64,000 nt of DNA, from positions 31,275 through 95,274 of the forward strand of contig JANWLR010000062.1 in the NCBI GenBank assembly GCA_025450755.1. The letters run 5' to 3'. The notes beneath the pieces were generated by a model, which was not told where the DNA came from, did no database searches, and worked only from the letters and a program-made list of their open reading frames with translations. The stretch is from Sphingomicrobium sp. Lineage in GTDB: Bacteria; Pseudomonadota; Alphaproteobacteria; Sphingomonadales; Sphingomonadaceae. Positions 51,024-60,372 of this stretch are shown here, piece by piece (position 1 is the stretch's first letter; the number at the start of each line of letters is the position of its first letter). The translations under genes were made by a program, and so were the position numbers.

Positions 51024-51785
51024 CTACTGCTTGAGGCGGTAGCCGGTACGGAACATCCAGGCGATCACCGCCATGCACCCGGCGATGATCGCCAAGGTGA
51101 CCAGCACGCTTGACCAAACGGGCACGTCGGCGACCGAATAGAAGCTCCAGCGGAAGCCGCTGATCACGTGCACGATCGGGTTGAACAAGGTGATCGTGCG
51201 GAAGGGGTCGTGCAGCGCTTTGACCGAGTAAAAGGCGCCGCCGAGGAAGGTCAGCGGCGTGATGATCAGCATCGGGATGATCTGCAGCTGCTCGAAATTC
51301 TGCGCCCAGACTCCGATCGCAAACCCGAAGAGACAAAATCCGGCGGAGATTCCCACCAGGAACAGGATCATCGCGATCGGGTGATTGATGTGGACTGGGA
51401 CAAAGATCGTCGCCGTGGCAATCGTCACCAGTGCGAGGATGACGGACTTGGTGACTGCCGCGCCGACGTAAGCGAGTACGGCCTCGAAGCTCGAGATGGG
51501 TGCTGAAAGAAGTTCGTAGATCGTGCCTGTAAACTTCGGAAAATAAATGCCGAAGCTGGCGTTGAAGATCGACTGCATGAAGACTGACAGCAAGGTAAGG
51601 CCGGGAACGATGAAGGCGGCGAAGCTGACCCCGTCCATCGTCGACATGCGGCTGCCCAGCGCAGATCCGAACACTACGAAATAGAGTGCCGTAGTGATCA
51701 CCGGAGTAATCAGGCTCTGCCACAGCGTCCGCTTCCAGCGCGCCATTTCGAACCGATAGATGGCAGCGATACCGTGGCCGTTCAT
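51024..51785 (-). CDS. ABC-2 type transporter permease
   Basis: 253 residues with six membrane helices, of the ABC-2 exporter type ([15 protein letters not shown] near the start; [16 protein letters not shown] near the end). ATG 51785 overlaps the stop of the ATPase gene by 4 nt, so the pair forms one exporter. Upstream codons in the same frame lie inside the ATPase gene. The substrate is unknown; NodIJ- and drug-type exporters share this layout. Confidence 0.88.
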   Translation of the reverse strand: MNGHGIAAIYRFEMARWKRTLWQSLITPVITTALYFVVFGSALGSRMSTMDGVSFAAFIVPGLTLLSVFMQSIFNASFGIYFPKFTGTIYELLSAPISSFEAVLAYVGAAVTKSVILALVTIATATIFVPVHINHPIAMILFLVGISAGFCLFGFAIGVWAQNFEQLQIIPMLIITPLTFLGGAFYSVKALHDPFRTITLFNPIVHVISGFRWSFYSVADVPVWSSVLVTLAIIAGCMAVIAWMFRTGYRLKQ

Positions 51786-52714
51786 TTCGAGCCTCCGTGA
51801 ACCAGTTCGACAAAGATCTCCTCGAGGCTCGACTGGTGCGTCGACAGATCCTTGTAGGTGATGCCGAGGTCGGAGAGCCGCCGCATCAGCGAGGCGATTC
51901 CGGTCCGCTCGGCGTGACTGTCGAACTGGTATGTGAGTTGGTGTCCATTGTCGCCGAGTTCGACGTTCCACTCGGAAAGCTCCGGTGGCACCGACGCGAG
52001 AGGCTCGGCGAGGACGATGTCGAGCGTCTTCTTGCCCATCTTGGCCATGAGATCGTGCTTCTCATCGACGGCGATCAGCTCACCCTTGCTGATAACGCCG
52101 ACGCGGTCGGCCATCTCCTCTGCCTCCTCTATGTAGTGCGTAGTGAGGATGATCGTCGTGCCGTCGGCGCGGAGCTTGCGCACAAGATCCCACATGTCTC
52201 GCCGAAGCTCGACATCGACACCGGCGGTCGGCTCATCGAGGAAGAGGATGGCCGGCTCGTGGGAAAGGGCCTTGGCGATCATGGCGCGCCGCTTCATGCC
52301 CCCGGACAGGAAGCGCATCTCCGAATTGCACTTATCGAACAGCGAGAGGCGCTTCAGGATGTCTTCGATGTAAGCGTTATTGCGCGGCCGGCCGAACAGG
52401 CCGCGCGAGAAGCTGACAGTGTTCCAGACGCTTTCGAAGGCTTCGGTCGTAAGCTCTTGCGGAACAAGCCCGATCCGCTCGCGCGCGTAGCGGTAGTTCG
52501 ATTGCCAATTGCGGCCGTCGACGAGAACCTCGCCACTGCTCGGGGTGACTATGCCGCAGACAATGTTGATCAGCGTCGTCTTGCCGGCGCCGTTGGGGCC
52601 GAGAAGCGCGAAGATCTCGCCGCGCCGGATGTCGAGGTCCACAGACTTCAGCGCGTCGACGCCGGTGCCATAGGTCTTGCGAAGGCCACGGATCGAGAGG
52701 ATCGGATCGCTCAT
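51782..52714 (-). CDS. ABC transporter ATP-binding protein
   Basis: 310 residues. Walker [15 protein letters not shown] (about 37-50), signature LSGGMKRR, Walker [13 protein letters not shown] and the switch His in [12 protein letters not shown]-terminal ~80-residue extension is typical for CcmA/DrrA-type exporter ATPases. The frame overlaps both neighbours by 4 nt. Confidence 0.93.
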   Translation of the reverse strand: MSDPILSIRGLRKTYGTGVDALKSVDLDIRRGEIFALLGPNGAGKTTLINIVCGIVTPSSGEVLVDGRNWQSNYRYARERIGLVPQELTTEAFESVWNTVSFSRGLFGRPRNNAYIEDILKRLSLFDKCNSEMRFLSGGMKRRAMIAKALSHEPAILFLDEPTAGVDVELRRDMWDLVRKLRADGTTIILTTHYIEEAEEMADRVGVISKGELIAVDEKHDLMAKMGKKTLDIVLAEPLASVPPELSEWNVELGDNGHQLTYQFDSHAERTGIASLMRRLSDLGITYKDLSTHQSSLEEIFVELVHGGSK

Positions 52715-53325
52715 TCGACCGGTCCTGGCTCAACGGGAACGGCATCGTCCTTCATCAGTCCATGCCTTAGGAGCATCGGGATGTTCGCTGCGGCGAAGAG
52801 GAAGGTGAGGGGGAGTGCTCCCCAGATTTTAAATCCGATCCAGAAGTCGGTCGAACTGTTCCGCCAAACCACCTCGTTGAGACATGCCATGAAGGCGAAG
52901 AAGATCGCCCAGTTACGCGTCAATTTCTTCCATCCGTCTTCGTCGAGTCCGGGATAGGTGCTGCCGAGCACGCGCTGCAGCAACGGACGATCGGTGGCCA
53001 GGCCGAAGAATAAAAGCGCGGACACCAGAGCATAATAGAATGTCGGCTTCATTTTGATGAAGGCTTCATTGTGCAGCCAGATCGTCAGGCCGCCGAGGAT
53101 TACGACCATGACGCCCGAGAACCAAAGGAGCGGGCTGATCCGCTGATAGCGTAGTGCCGAGAAGATCATCGCGACGATCATCGCGATCATGAAAGCACCC
53201 GTCGCAACGAAGATTTTCGCGACCGACGGCACGGGCGCCAGGAAGTTGGCCAGGAAGAAGACCAGCAGCGGCCCCAGGTCGATGAGCAGCTTGGCGCCGC
53301 CCTGCGGCTCGGCTTTCGCAGTCAT
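52711..53325 (-). CDS. yciB: Inner membrane septation protein YciB (IspZ)
   Basis: 204 residues with five to six membrane helices and the family start [19 protein letters not shown]. The conserved W-x-K-L-T-x-N-W-A-x-F-F segment reads [20 protein letters not shown], then [16 protein letters not shown]. YciB members affect division-site and envelope integrity. Overlaps ftsY by 4 nt. Confidence 0.92.
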   Translation of the reverse strand: MTAKAEPQGGAKLLIDLGPLLVFFLANFLAPVPSVAKIFVATGAFMIAMIVAMIFSALRYQRISPLLWFSGVMVVILGGLTIWLHNEAFIKMKPTFYYALVSALLFFGLATDRPLLQRVLGSTYPGLDEDGWKKLTRNWAIFFAFMACLNEVVWRNSSTDFWIGFKIWGALPLTFLFAAANIPMLLRHGLMKDDAVPVEPGPVE

Positions 53326-54239
53326 TCGGGCGGGAGTCCGGCGATTGCGCGCGCGACGGCGCGAGGATCGAAGGGCCGGAGATCGTCCGCCTTTTCGCCA
53401 ACTCCGATCGCGTGGATCGGAAGACCGAATTTCTCGGCAGCCGCGACGAGTATTCCGCCGCGCGCAGTCCCGTCGAGCTTTGTCATGATGAGGCCGGTCA
53501 CCCCGGCGGTCTCGCGGAACACTTCCACCTGAGCAAGGGCATTTTGCCCGGTTGTTGCATCCAGGACGAGCAGGATGTCCTGCGGCGCTTCAGGGTTGAG
53601 GCGACCGAGTACGCGGCGGATCTTCGCCAGCTCATCCATCAGATGCTGCTTGTTCTGGAGACGGCCGGCGGTATCGACGATCAGCACGTCCTCTCCCGAA
53701 GCGGTCGCTTGCTTGACTCCGTCGAACACGATCCCGGCTGCGTCGCCACCCTCCTTGCCGGCGATCACCGGCGCGCCGATCCGCTCGCCCCAGATCTGAA
53801 GCTGTTCGATCGCCGCGGCGCGGAAGGTGTCTCCAGCGGCGAGCAGGACGCCATAATCCTGCTCCTTCAGCCAATGGCCGAGCTTGCCGATCGTCGTGGT
53901 CTTGCCCGACCCGTTGACGCCGATGACAAGGATAACGTGCGGGCGTGGAAAACCCCATATTTCCAGCGGTTTGGCGACGGGGACTAAGATCTTCTCGATT
54001 TCGTCGGCGAGGATGGAACGAAGTCCGCGCTCGTCCAGGCGCTCGAACTTCTGCTGCGCAATGGCTTCGCGGATGCGGCGCGACGCCTCGGGGCCGAGGT
54101 CGGAGGCGATGAGCGCTTCTTCGATGTCGTCGAGCGTCGCGGTGTCCAGCGCGGCTCGGCTGGTCAGGCCGGTGAGATTGTCGGCTACGCGATCGGCAGT
54201 TTTCTGAAACCCGCCGCGCAGACGGTCGAGCCAGCTCAT
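53322..54239 (-). CDS. ftsY: Signal recognition particle receptor FtsY
   Basis: 305 residues: NG GTPase only, without the long acidic A domain of E. coli FtsY. N domain at 1-85, P-loop GVNGSGKTTTIGKL (107-120), DTAGR (in VLIVDTAGRLQNK), TKLDG (in GLIMTKLDGTARGG). It docks the ribosome-SRP complex at the membrane; its partner ffh is at 58856. ATGA overlap with mtaB upstream. Confidence 0.96.
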   Translation of the reverse strand: MSWLDRLRGGFQKTADRVADNLTGLTSRAALDTATLDDIEEALIASDLGPEASRRIREAIAQQKFERLDERGLRSILADEIEKILVPVAKPLEIWGFPRPHVILVIGVNGSGKTTTIGKLGHWLKEQDYGVLLAAGDTFRAAAIEQLQIWGERIGAPVIAGKEGGDAAGIVFDGVKQATASGEDVLIVDTAGRLQNKQHLMDELAKIRRVLGRLNPEAPQDILLVLDATTGQNALAQVEVFRETAGVTGLIMTKLDGTARGGILVAAAEKFGLPIHAIGVGEKADDLRPFDPRAVARAIAGLPPE

Positions 54240-55402
54240 GCCCAGACCGCCGTCAGTTGCTCGCCTTCAGAACCAGTGATCTGAACTCGACCTACCTCGC
54301 CGCGGACGGCGCCTTCAATCAGCACAGGTGCGAAATTGTCCGTGTGGCCTCTGCCGTCATTTTCGATCAGCACTCGCTCGGTCGTGCCGACGAGACTGTC
54401 GAGCCAATGCCGCCTGCGGACGGCAGCGACTTCGCGCAAGCGCGCCGAACGCGCTTTTATGACCTCGCGCGGCAGTTGCGGCATACGCGCTGCCGGGGTG
54501 TTCGGCCGCGGCGAGAATGGGAAGATGTGGGCGGCGATTACGTCGCAATCCTCCAACAGTTTCACACTATTAATGAACATTTCTTCGGTTTCAGTAGGAA
54601 ACGCGGCGATCAGGTCCGCGCCGATCGTCGAGTCCGATCGCGCTGCCCTGATCCTTTCGACCGTTCGCACGGCGTCGGCGCGGCTGTGACGGCGCTTCAT
54701 CCGCTTGAGAATCATGTCGTCGCCAGCCTGAAGCGAAAGGTGAAAATGCGGCAGCAACCGGGGCTCACCGGCGATGAGCTCAAACAAGGCGTCGTCAATC
54801 TCGATACTATCGAGTGAGGACAGGCGCAGGCGATCAAGGCGCGGTTCAGCGGCGAGAAGCCGCTGGCAGAGTCTGCCAAGGGCGCCCCGATAGTCGGTGA
54901 TGTCGACGCCCGTAAGGACGATTTCCTGTGCTCCGCGATCGATCTCGCGCGCGACCGCATCGCGGATTTGCTCGAACGGAAGCGACGCGCTCGGTCCGCG
55001 CGCCTGCCAGATTGAGCAGAAGGTGCAGCGATGGTCGCAGCCGGTCTGGACGCCGACGAAGCTGCGGACGTGTCCCATGAAGCCCGACGGCACTGGCGGC
55101 ATGACGTCATTCGTCGCCAAGCTGCTGAGTTTGTTGGTGTTTCCGGTGACTCGCGAAACACCGGCTATGGCGGAAAAAATTTGCGGTTCGAGCTCCGCTG
55201 CGCAGCCGGTGACGAGGATCTTTGCGCTTGGCCTTTGCCGATGCGCCCGACGAATCGCCTGCCGCGTCTGCCGCACCGCCTCATTGGTTACGGCGCAGCT
55301 GTTGACGATGATCCAATCCTCATCGGACGGAGCCGACCTCGCGATCGTCTCACTCTCGGCGAAATTAAGTCGGCATCCGAGCGTAATCGTTTCGACGCTC
55401 AT
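54236..55402 (-). CDS. mtaB: tRNA t6A37 methylthiotransferase MtaB
   Basis: 388 residues. Radical SAM methylthiotransferase: the N-terminal cluster cysteines are Cys10, Cys36 and Cys67; the radical SAM CxxxCxxC is GCDHRCTFC (Cys122, 126, 129). It converts t6A37 to ms2t6A37 in ANN-decoding tRNAs. ATG 55402 overlaps the dapF stop (ATGA). The longer frame to 55483 lies in dapF and is rejected. Confidence 0.93.
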   Translation of the reverse strand: MSVETITLGCRLNFAESETIARSAPSDEDWIIVNSCAVTNEAVRQTRQAIRRAHRQRPSAKILVTGCAAELEPQIFSAIAGVSRVTGNTNKLSSLATNDVMPPVPSGFMGHVRSFVGVQTGCDHRCTFCSIWQARGPSASLPFEQIRDAVAREIDRGAQEIVLTGVDITDYRGALGRLCQRLLAAEPRLDRLRLSSLDSIEIDDALFELIAGEPRLLPHFHLSLQAGDDMILKRMKRRHSRADAVRTVERIRAARSDSTIGADLIAAFPTETEEMFINSVKLLEDCDVIAAHIFPFSPRPNTPAARMPQLPREVIKARSARLREVAAVRRRHWLDSLVGTTERVLIENDGRGHTDNFAPVLIEGAVRGEVGRVQITGSEGEQLTAVWA

Positions 55403-56199
55403 TGGAGCGCCTCGAGTTTTAGCTCGCCGCTGAAGACGTGGGTCGCAGCGCCGCGCATTCGGATCGCTTCGCCTGGCGCCCACTCGATGCTCAGGCTGCC
55501 GCCGGTCATGTCAACTCTGACCGGCGATTCTGCGCGCTTCGTTGCGATTGCCGCGACTGCGCTGGCGCAGGCGCCGGTTCCGCAGGCAAGAGTTTCGCCA
55601 GCGCCACGCTCGAAGGTTCTCAATTTCAAGCGATCGTGCACATAGGTCGCGACGTTGACGTTGATCCGATCGGGAAAGACCGGGTCGTGCTCGATCTTGG
55701 GGCCGAGCTCGTCGAGCTCTACTTCACGCGCGTCGGCGACGAAGAACACCAAGTGTGGATTGCCCACATTGACGGCGAAGGGGTGCTGGAGTCCGCCCCA
55801 CGCCATCGGAAGCGCGGCCGTGTCCATAGCATAAGCGAGGGGAATCTCGTCCCAGTTGAAGCGAGGCTGCCCGATGCTGACCTCGACGTCCGCTCCCAGA
55901 TCCCTGCCTTCGAGCAGTCCGCCTTCGCTGTCGATCCGACGGGCGCCGGTCAGCTGCACAACGCAGCGGGCGGCATTGCCGCAGCTTTCGACTTCGCCGC
56001 CATCGCTGTTCCAGATCCGCATCTTTAGGTCGGCGGCGTCGCTCGGCTCGAGCACGATCAGCTGATCGCACCCGACTCCTTTGCGCCGGTCCGCAATCGC
56101 CCGAGCAAGCGCTGGCGTGACCTCGAACGATTCCTTGCGCGCGTCGACGATCACGAAATCGTTCCCGAGGCCATGCATCTTGTCGAACCGGCGTTTCAC
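55399..56199 (-). CDS. dapF: Diaminopimelate epimerase
   Basis: 266 residues. Catalytic Cys73 (ESCGNAARC) and Cys206 (LACGTGACAS) interconvert LL- and meso-DAP for lysine and peptidoglycan. The N-terminal KMHGLGNDFVIVDA is characteristic. ATG 56199 is 5 nt downstream of the LLM gene stop, the only non-overlapping junction in the operon. Confidence 0.96.
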   Translation of the reverse strand: MKRRFDKMHGLGNDFVIVDARKESFEVTPALARAIADRRKGVGCDQLIVLEPSDAADLKMRIWNSDGGEVESCGNAARCVVQLTGARRIDSEGGLLEGRDLGADVEVSIGQPRFNWDEIPLAYAMDTAALPMAWGGLQHPFAVNVGNPHLVFFVADAREVELDELGPKIEHDPVFPDRINVNVATYVHDRLKLRTFERGAGETLACGTGACASAVAAIATKRAESPVRVDMTGGSLSIEWAPGEAIRMRGAATHVFSGELKLEALQ

Positions 56200-56204
56200 G
56201 GCTG

Positions 56205-57254
56205 TCAGGCAAGCTCCAGCGAGCGAGCGCGCATCGGCTCGATCACTTGCGCGGCGAAGCGGTCCATCTCCTCGGCCTGCGGACTCATTTGCAGGAGCAG
56301 CAGGTCAAGGCCAGCGTCCTCATATTCCTCGATGCGCTCGCTGATTTGCTCAGGCGTGCCGACAAAATTCGGTCGCAAGCCTCTGTTCGAAACAGAATAT
56401 TCCTGGATTTTAAGCTCGCGCTCCAGCTCGGTTCCGGACAACCATTGCTCGAAATTGTCGAAACCCTTGGGCGGCTTGGGCGGCATTTGCGTGATCCGCG
56501 CGAGTTCCCGCTTCGCTTCGGCTTCGCTGTCACGCACGATTGCGAAGGCAGCCATACCGTACTGCATCCGCCCCTTGCCGATGCGGGCACGCCTTTCTTC
56601 AATGTCGGCAATCTTCGGCTTGATCGCCTCGACCGGGTCTCCGTGCATGACATAGGCGTCGCACAGGGTCGTGATCATCGTCTTGGCGGCTTCACTCTCG
56701 CCGCCCGCATAAATCACAGGCCAGGGCTTTCGGGCCGGCTTCGGTTCGGCAATCGCGTTCGTCAGCTTGTACCGCTCCCCGTCGAAGCTGAACTGCTTCT
56801 TGGTCCAAAGACCCTGGATGACCTGAAGCCACTCGGTCGTTCGCGCATAGCGGTCGTCATGCTGGTCGAACTGGAGACCATATTGGATCGCTTCGTCGGC
56901 CCACCAAGAAGAAACAACGTTGAGTGCCAACCTGCCGCCGGAGATTTTGTCGATGTTTGCAGCTGCCTTCGCGAACAGCGCCGGCTGATGGAAGTTGGGC
57001 CGTACCGCGACCATCAGCTCAATTTTAGACGTCACTGCAGCCAGCGCGGCGGCTGTCGACCAGGCGTCGAGCGCTGGCTGGTCGACCCCCTTGATGTCGT
57101 TGAGGTTGAGCTCGGCGATCAGCGTCAGGTCCCAGCCAGTCTCCTCGCTGCGCTGGGTGAGCCGCTTCACATAGTCCCAGCTCGCCTCCATCCCTTCGTC
57201 CGGGATGTTGCGCAGCCATCCGCCAAAGACGGGCATCCAAAAGCCGAACCTCAT
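56205..57254 (-). CDS. LLM-class flavin-dependent monooxygenase
   Basis: 349 residues of the bacterial luciferase-like fold, nearest in style to SsuD/SfnG-type FMNH2-dependent monooxygenases: FGFWMPVFGGWLRN, LTLIAELNLNDI, the flavin-contacting KISGGRLALNVVSSWW, then FDQHDDRYARTTEWLQVI and PVIYAGGESEAAK. The ATG overlaps the stop of the ATP-grasp gene, so the two are coupled. No sulfonate uptake genes are close; the substrate is open. Confidence 0.88.
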   Translation of the reverse strand: MRFGFWMPVFGGWLRNIPDEGMEASWDYVKRLTQRSEETGWDLTLIAELNLNDIKGVDQPALDAWSTAAALAAVTSKIELMVAVRPNFHQPALFAKAAANIDKISGGRLALNVVSSWWADEAIQYGLQFDQHDDRYARTTEWLQVIQGLWTKKQFSFDGERYKLTNAIAEPKPARKPWPVIYAGGESEAAKTMITTLCDAYVMHGDPVEAIKPKIADIEERRARIGKGRMQYGMAAFAIVRDSEAEAKRELARITQMPPKPPKGFDNFEQWLSGTELERELKIQEYSVSNRGLRPNFVGTPEQISERIEEYEDAGLDLLLLQMSPQAEEMDRFAAQVIEPMRARSLELA

Positions 57255-58195
57255 GCCGCCACCCTGCCTTTCAATTGGGCTTCGAGAAAGTCGATAAGAC
57301 GGTCGTGCGGGTCCCAGCCCAGCACGTTCAAAGGGTCGGCAACGAAGTTGGACATGGCATTGATGTCATAGAATCTTGGGCTGCCGTCGCGATCATCGAT
57401 CAGCACCTCAATGCCGCCGACATCGAGACCGGCGGAACGCGCGATCCGCTCGGCCGCCTCGATCAGGTGATCGGCCGGAGTCACCGCGGCCATCCGAATG
57501 GCTGCTCGTCCTGGCCGGGCGAGGCAGGCGTCGGCTGGGCAAAGGTCAAAATTGTCATCACGGCTTTCGACCTCGATCGCGTAGAGAAAATTCCCGCCGA
57601 GGGTTTCGATGCGGGTGATGGAGCCTCCGCGCGTCGGGACATAATCCTGGATCAGAAGGACCCCATCGACCGATCGTGGCACGGTTCCTTGTTCGATCGA
57701 CGCCAGCAGCTCGTCGCGCGACGAATAGCGGACAATGCCCGCACCGGACCCGCCGATGTTGGACTTGACGATCAGTGGATAAACGAAGTCGTGCGCAGCG
57801 GCGCCAAGGTCGCGGACACGGTGGACGACACGCGTCTCCGGAATTGCATAGCCGAGCGACGAAATCAGCGCGAGCTGCCGCGCCTTCGACGAATCGATGG
57901 CCAGCACGTCCGCTCCGTTCAGCACCAGTGCACCGCAGCGGGACCAATGATCGAGCAGCGCCTCGGCGTAGAAGATCGGGTGCTCGGGCTCACGCAGGAA
58001 GCTGGACTGAGCAACGCGGCTAAGGATCAACGGAGCGGGCACGTCCCGGCTCGCCGGATCGAATTGATGGCCGGTCAGGTGAATGGGGATGTATCGCATG
58101 CCGCGCCGCTCGAGGGCCGCGAACAGGGGTTGAAACCATTGCGGGTGCTCGTAGAGGACGGCTAGGTCCACGGCGTCGGGGCGCGCGAAGCTCAT
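57251..58195 (-). CDS. ATP-grasp ligase, RimK-like
   Basis: 314 residues. ATP-grasp elements: FVYPLIVKSNIGGSGAGIVRY (ATP-binding loop), LLIQDYVPTRGGSITRIETLGG, and the metal-binding end GGIEVLIDDRDGSPRFYDINAMSNF, with Glu and Asn ligands. RimK-type members form peptide or amide bonds between a carboxylate and an amine. First gene of the eight-gene operon; the substrate is unknown. Confidence 0.82.
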   Translation of the reverse strand: MSFARPDAVDLAVLYEHPQWFQPLFAALERRGMRYIPIHLTGHQFDPASRDVPAPLILSRVAQSSFLREPEHPIFYAEALLDHWSRCGALVLNGADVLAIDSSKARQLALISSLGYAIPETRVVHRVRDLGAAAHDFVYPLIVKSNIGGSGAGIVRYSSRDELLASIEQGTVPRSVDGVLLIQDYVPTRGGSITRIETLGGNFLYAIEVESRDDNFDLCPADACLARPGRAAIRMAAVTPADHLIEAAERIARSAGLDVGGIEVLIDDRDGSPRFYDINAMSNFVADPLNVLGWDPHDRLIDFLEAQLKGRVAA

Positions 58196-58254
58196 TGCCG
58201 GGGAGCACTTAGGGAGCGGCTCGGCGCAAGTCTACAAGCGAGGGTGAAACTCTA

Positions 58255-58698
58255 ATGACGAGAGCGGCGAGTGACGTCATGCAATCCATCATCTTCTCCG
58301 CCGTGCTGGAGGCGATCGGGGCCCTGAAGCGCGCATCCGGCGGGCTGCCGAACCAATTGCTTCGCGATGTGCAGGCGATCCACGCTAACGTTACTTTCGC
58401 CGACCTGCCGAAGGAACTTCAGGGCCAGATCGCCGAGACAACCCGTTCTGCCTTCACCGAGCTTTTGAAGGAAGGCTATGCGGTCGGGCCGCGCCAGCAG
58501 ATGCAGCAAACTCGGCCCATGGACCGGGTGCCGGAGCGCCAGCGGCCCAATGACCGGCGCGGCCCGCCGCGCGGCCCTTCGCAAGGACATCGGCGGGGCG
58601 GCCGGCCGCCAGCTGGAGATGGGACCGACAAGCCCCGTGGCGGGCCTGGCGGCGGTGGCCGACCGCGCAAGCCGAAAGGGAAGCCGCGGCTAGGTTGA
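58255..58698 (+). CDS. Hypothetical protein with Arg/Gly/Pro-rich tail
   Basis: 147 residues. The first ~75 form a helical domain (IIFSAVLEAIGALKRASG, GQIAETTRSAFTELLKEGY). The rest is disordered and basic (RGPPRGPSQGHRRGGRPP, then GGGGRPRKPKGKPR), typical of RNA- or DNA-contacting tails. ATG 58255, or ATG 58279. No family recognised. It is divergent from the ATP-grasp gene. Confidence 0.6.
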   Translation: MTRAASDVMQSIIFSAVLEAIGALKRASGGLPNQLLRDVQAIHANVTFADLPKELQGQIAETTRSAFTELLKEGYAVGPRQQMQQTRPMDRVPERQRPNDRRGPPRGPSQGHRRGGRPPAGDGTDKPRGGPGGGGRPRKPKGKPRLG

Positions 58699-58772
58699 AC
58701 TTCGACGCGTGAGCGGCTAAGCGCCGCCGCGTCTTAACGGACATACATCGATGTCGAGCGCCCAAGGGTGCG

Positions 58773-58802
58773 CGCCGGCCGACGAGGTTTCGTCCGCCGG
58801 CG
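58773..58802 (+). terminator. Hairpin terminator upstream of ffh
   Basis: CGCCGG...CCGGCG outer arms with an inner GACGA/TCGTC pairing form a long interrupted stem, followed by tattttgcgttt. It likely ends the 58255 transcript before the ffh promoter region. Confidence 0.55.
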
Positions 58803-58855
58803 TATTTTGCGTTTCGTATCCCCATATGCGGCGCTCGGCACCGAAGGAGATTTGA

Positions 58856-60346
58856 ATGTTCGACACGTTGAGCGATCGGCTCGGCAGCGTTTTTGACCGG
58901 CTTCGCGGGCGCGGGGCGCTCAGCGAGGCCGACGTGCGCGCGGCGATGCGCGAGGTGCGCGTTGCTTTGCTCGAGGCTGACGTCGCCCTCCCGGTTGCCC
59001 GCGACTTTGTCGACAAGGTCACAGAAAAAGCGGTTGGGCAGGAAGTACTTCGCTCGGTCACTCCCGGACAGATGGTCGTCAAGTACGTCCACGATGCGCT
59101 CGTCGAGACGCTGGGCGCCGAAACCGCCGAACTCGACCTCAACATCAGCCCCCCCGCCGTGATCATGATGGTCGGCTTGCAGGGCTCGGGTAAGACCACC
59201 ACCACTGCAAAGCTCGCCAAGCGCCTGTCAGAGCGCGAGCGCAAGAAGGTGCTGATGGCGTCGCTCGACGTGGCGCGGCCGGCGGCGCAGGAGCAGCTGG
59301 CGGTGCTCGGCCGGCAAACGAACGTCGACACGCTGCCGATCGTGGCCGGCCAGCAGCCGGTGGATATCGCCAAGCGCGCGATCCAGTCCGCCAAGCTCCA
59401 GGGCTACGACGTTGTCATCCTCGACACTGCAGGTCGCCTGCATGTCGATGATCAGCTGATGGGCGAGATGAAGGCGGTCGAGGCCGCGGCCCAGCCCGCG
59501 GAAACCCTGCTCGTTGTCGATTCGCTGACCGGCCAGGACGCAGTCAATGTTGCCAAGGGCTTTTCGGTCGAGGTGCCGCTCACCGGCGTGATCCTCACCC
59601 GAATGGACGGCGACGCTCGCGGCGGCGCCGCGCTGTCGATGCGTGCAGTCACGGGCAAGCCGATCAAGTTCGCCGGCGTCGGTGAGGCGCTTGACAGGCT
59701 CGAAGCCTTCCACCCGGAACGGGTCGCCGGCCGGATCCTCGGCATGGGCGATGTCGTAAGCCTCGTCGAGCGCGCCGCGGAAACGATCCAGGTCGAAGAG
59801 GCAGAGAAGCTCGCGGCCAAGATGGCCAAGGGCAAGTTCGACCTCGACGATCTTTGGGCGCAGCTTCGGCAGATGCAGCGTATGGGCGGCATCGGCGCGC
59901 TCGCAGGCATGATGCCCGGCCTCAAGGGCATGAAGGGCGCGGTCGACCAGGCCCAGAACGGCAAGGTGCTGACGCACATGGAGGCAATGCTCTCCTCAAT
60001 GACGGCGAAGGAGCGCGCGAGGCCCGAAATCATTAATGCGAAGCGCAAGATCCGCGTCGCCAAGGGCAGCGGCACGACGGTCCAGGAAATCAACAAGCTC
60101 CTGAAGATGCACCAGGAAATGTCGACCGCGATGAAGCGACTCAAGAAGATGGGCGGCCTCGGCAAGCTCGCGGCGATGTTCAGCAAGGGTAGCATGGAAG
60201 GCGCACTCGGCGGACTTGCCCCCCCTGGCGCCCTTCCTCCCGGCGGCTTGCCGGGGTTGGGCGATGGCGGCGCTGGACTTCCCGGTCTTGGAGGAGCGGC
60301 GCCGTTCAACCTTCCGCCTGGTTTCGACAAGTTCTCAAAGAGATAG
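58856..60346 (+). CDS. ffh: Signal recognition particle protein Ffh
   Basis: 496 residues: N domain, G domain with P-loop GLQGSGKTTTT (107-117), DTAGR (VILDTAGRLHVD), TRMDGD, and a Met-rich M domain (about 300-430) that binds 4.5S RNA and signal sequences (MQRMGGIGALAGMMPG, KRLKKMGGLGKLAAMF). A Gly/Pro/Leu-rich tail follows. AAGGAG precedes ATG 58856. First gene of the ffh-rpsP-rimM run. Confidence 0.97.
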   Translation: MFDTLSDRLGSVFDRLRGRGALSEADVRAAMREVRVALLEADVALPVARDFVDKVTEKAVGQEVLRSVTPGQMVVKYVHDALVETLGAETAELDLNISPPAVIMMVGLQGSGKTTTTAKLAKRLSERERKKVLMASLDVARPAAQEQLAVLGRQTNVDTLPIVAGQQPVDIAKRAIQSAKLQGYDVVILDTAGRLHVDDQLMGEMKAVEAAAQPAETLLVVDSLTGQDAVNVAKGFSVEVPLTGVILTRMDGDARGGAALSMRAVTGKPIKFAGVGEALDRLEAFHPERVAGRILGMGDVVSLVERAAETIQVEEAEKLAAKMAKGKFDLDDLWAQLRQMQRMGGIGALAGMMPGLKGMKGAVDQAQNGKVLTHMEAMLSSMTAKERARPEIINAKRKIRVAKGSGTTVQEINKLLKMHQEMSTAMKRLKKMGGLGKLAAMFSKGSMEGALGGLAPPGALPPGGLPGLGDGGAGLPGLGGAAPFNLPPGFDKFSKR

Positions 60347-60372
60347 CAGAACATACTGAAAGGAAATACTAA

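Noticed and set aside
52290..52315. Third copy of the 34-bp hairpin repeat
   Set aside because: Only about 12 bases match, and they encode conserved residues of the ABC signature region.
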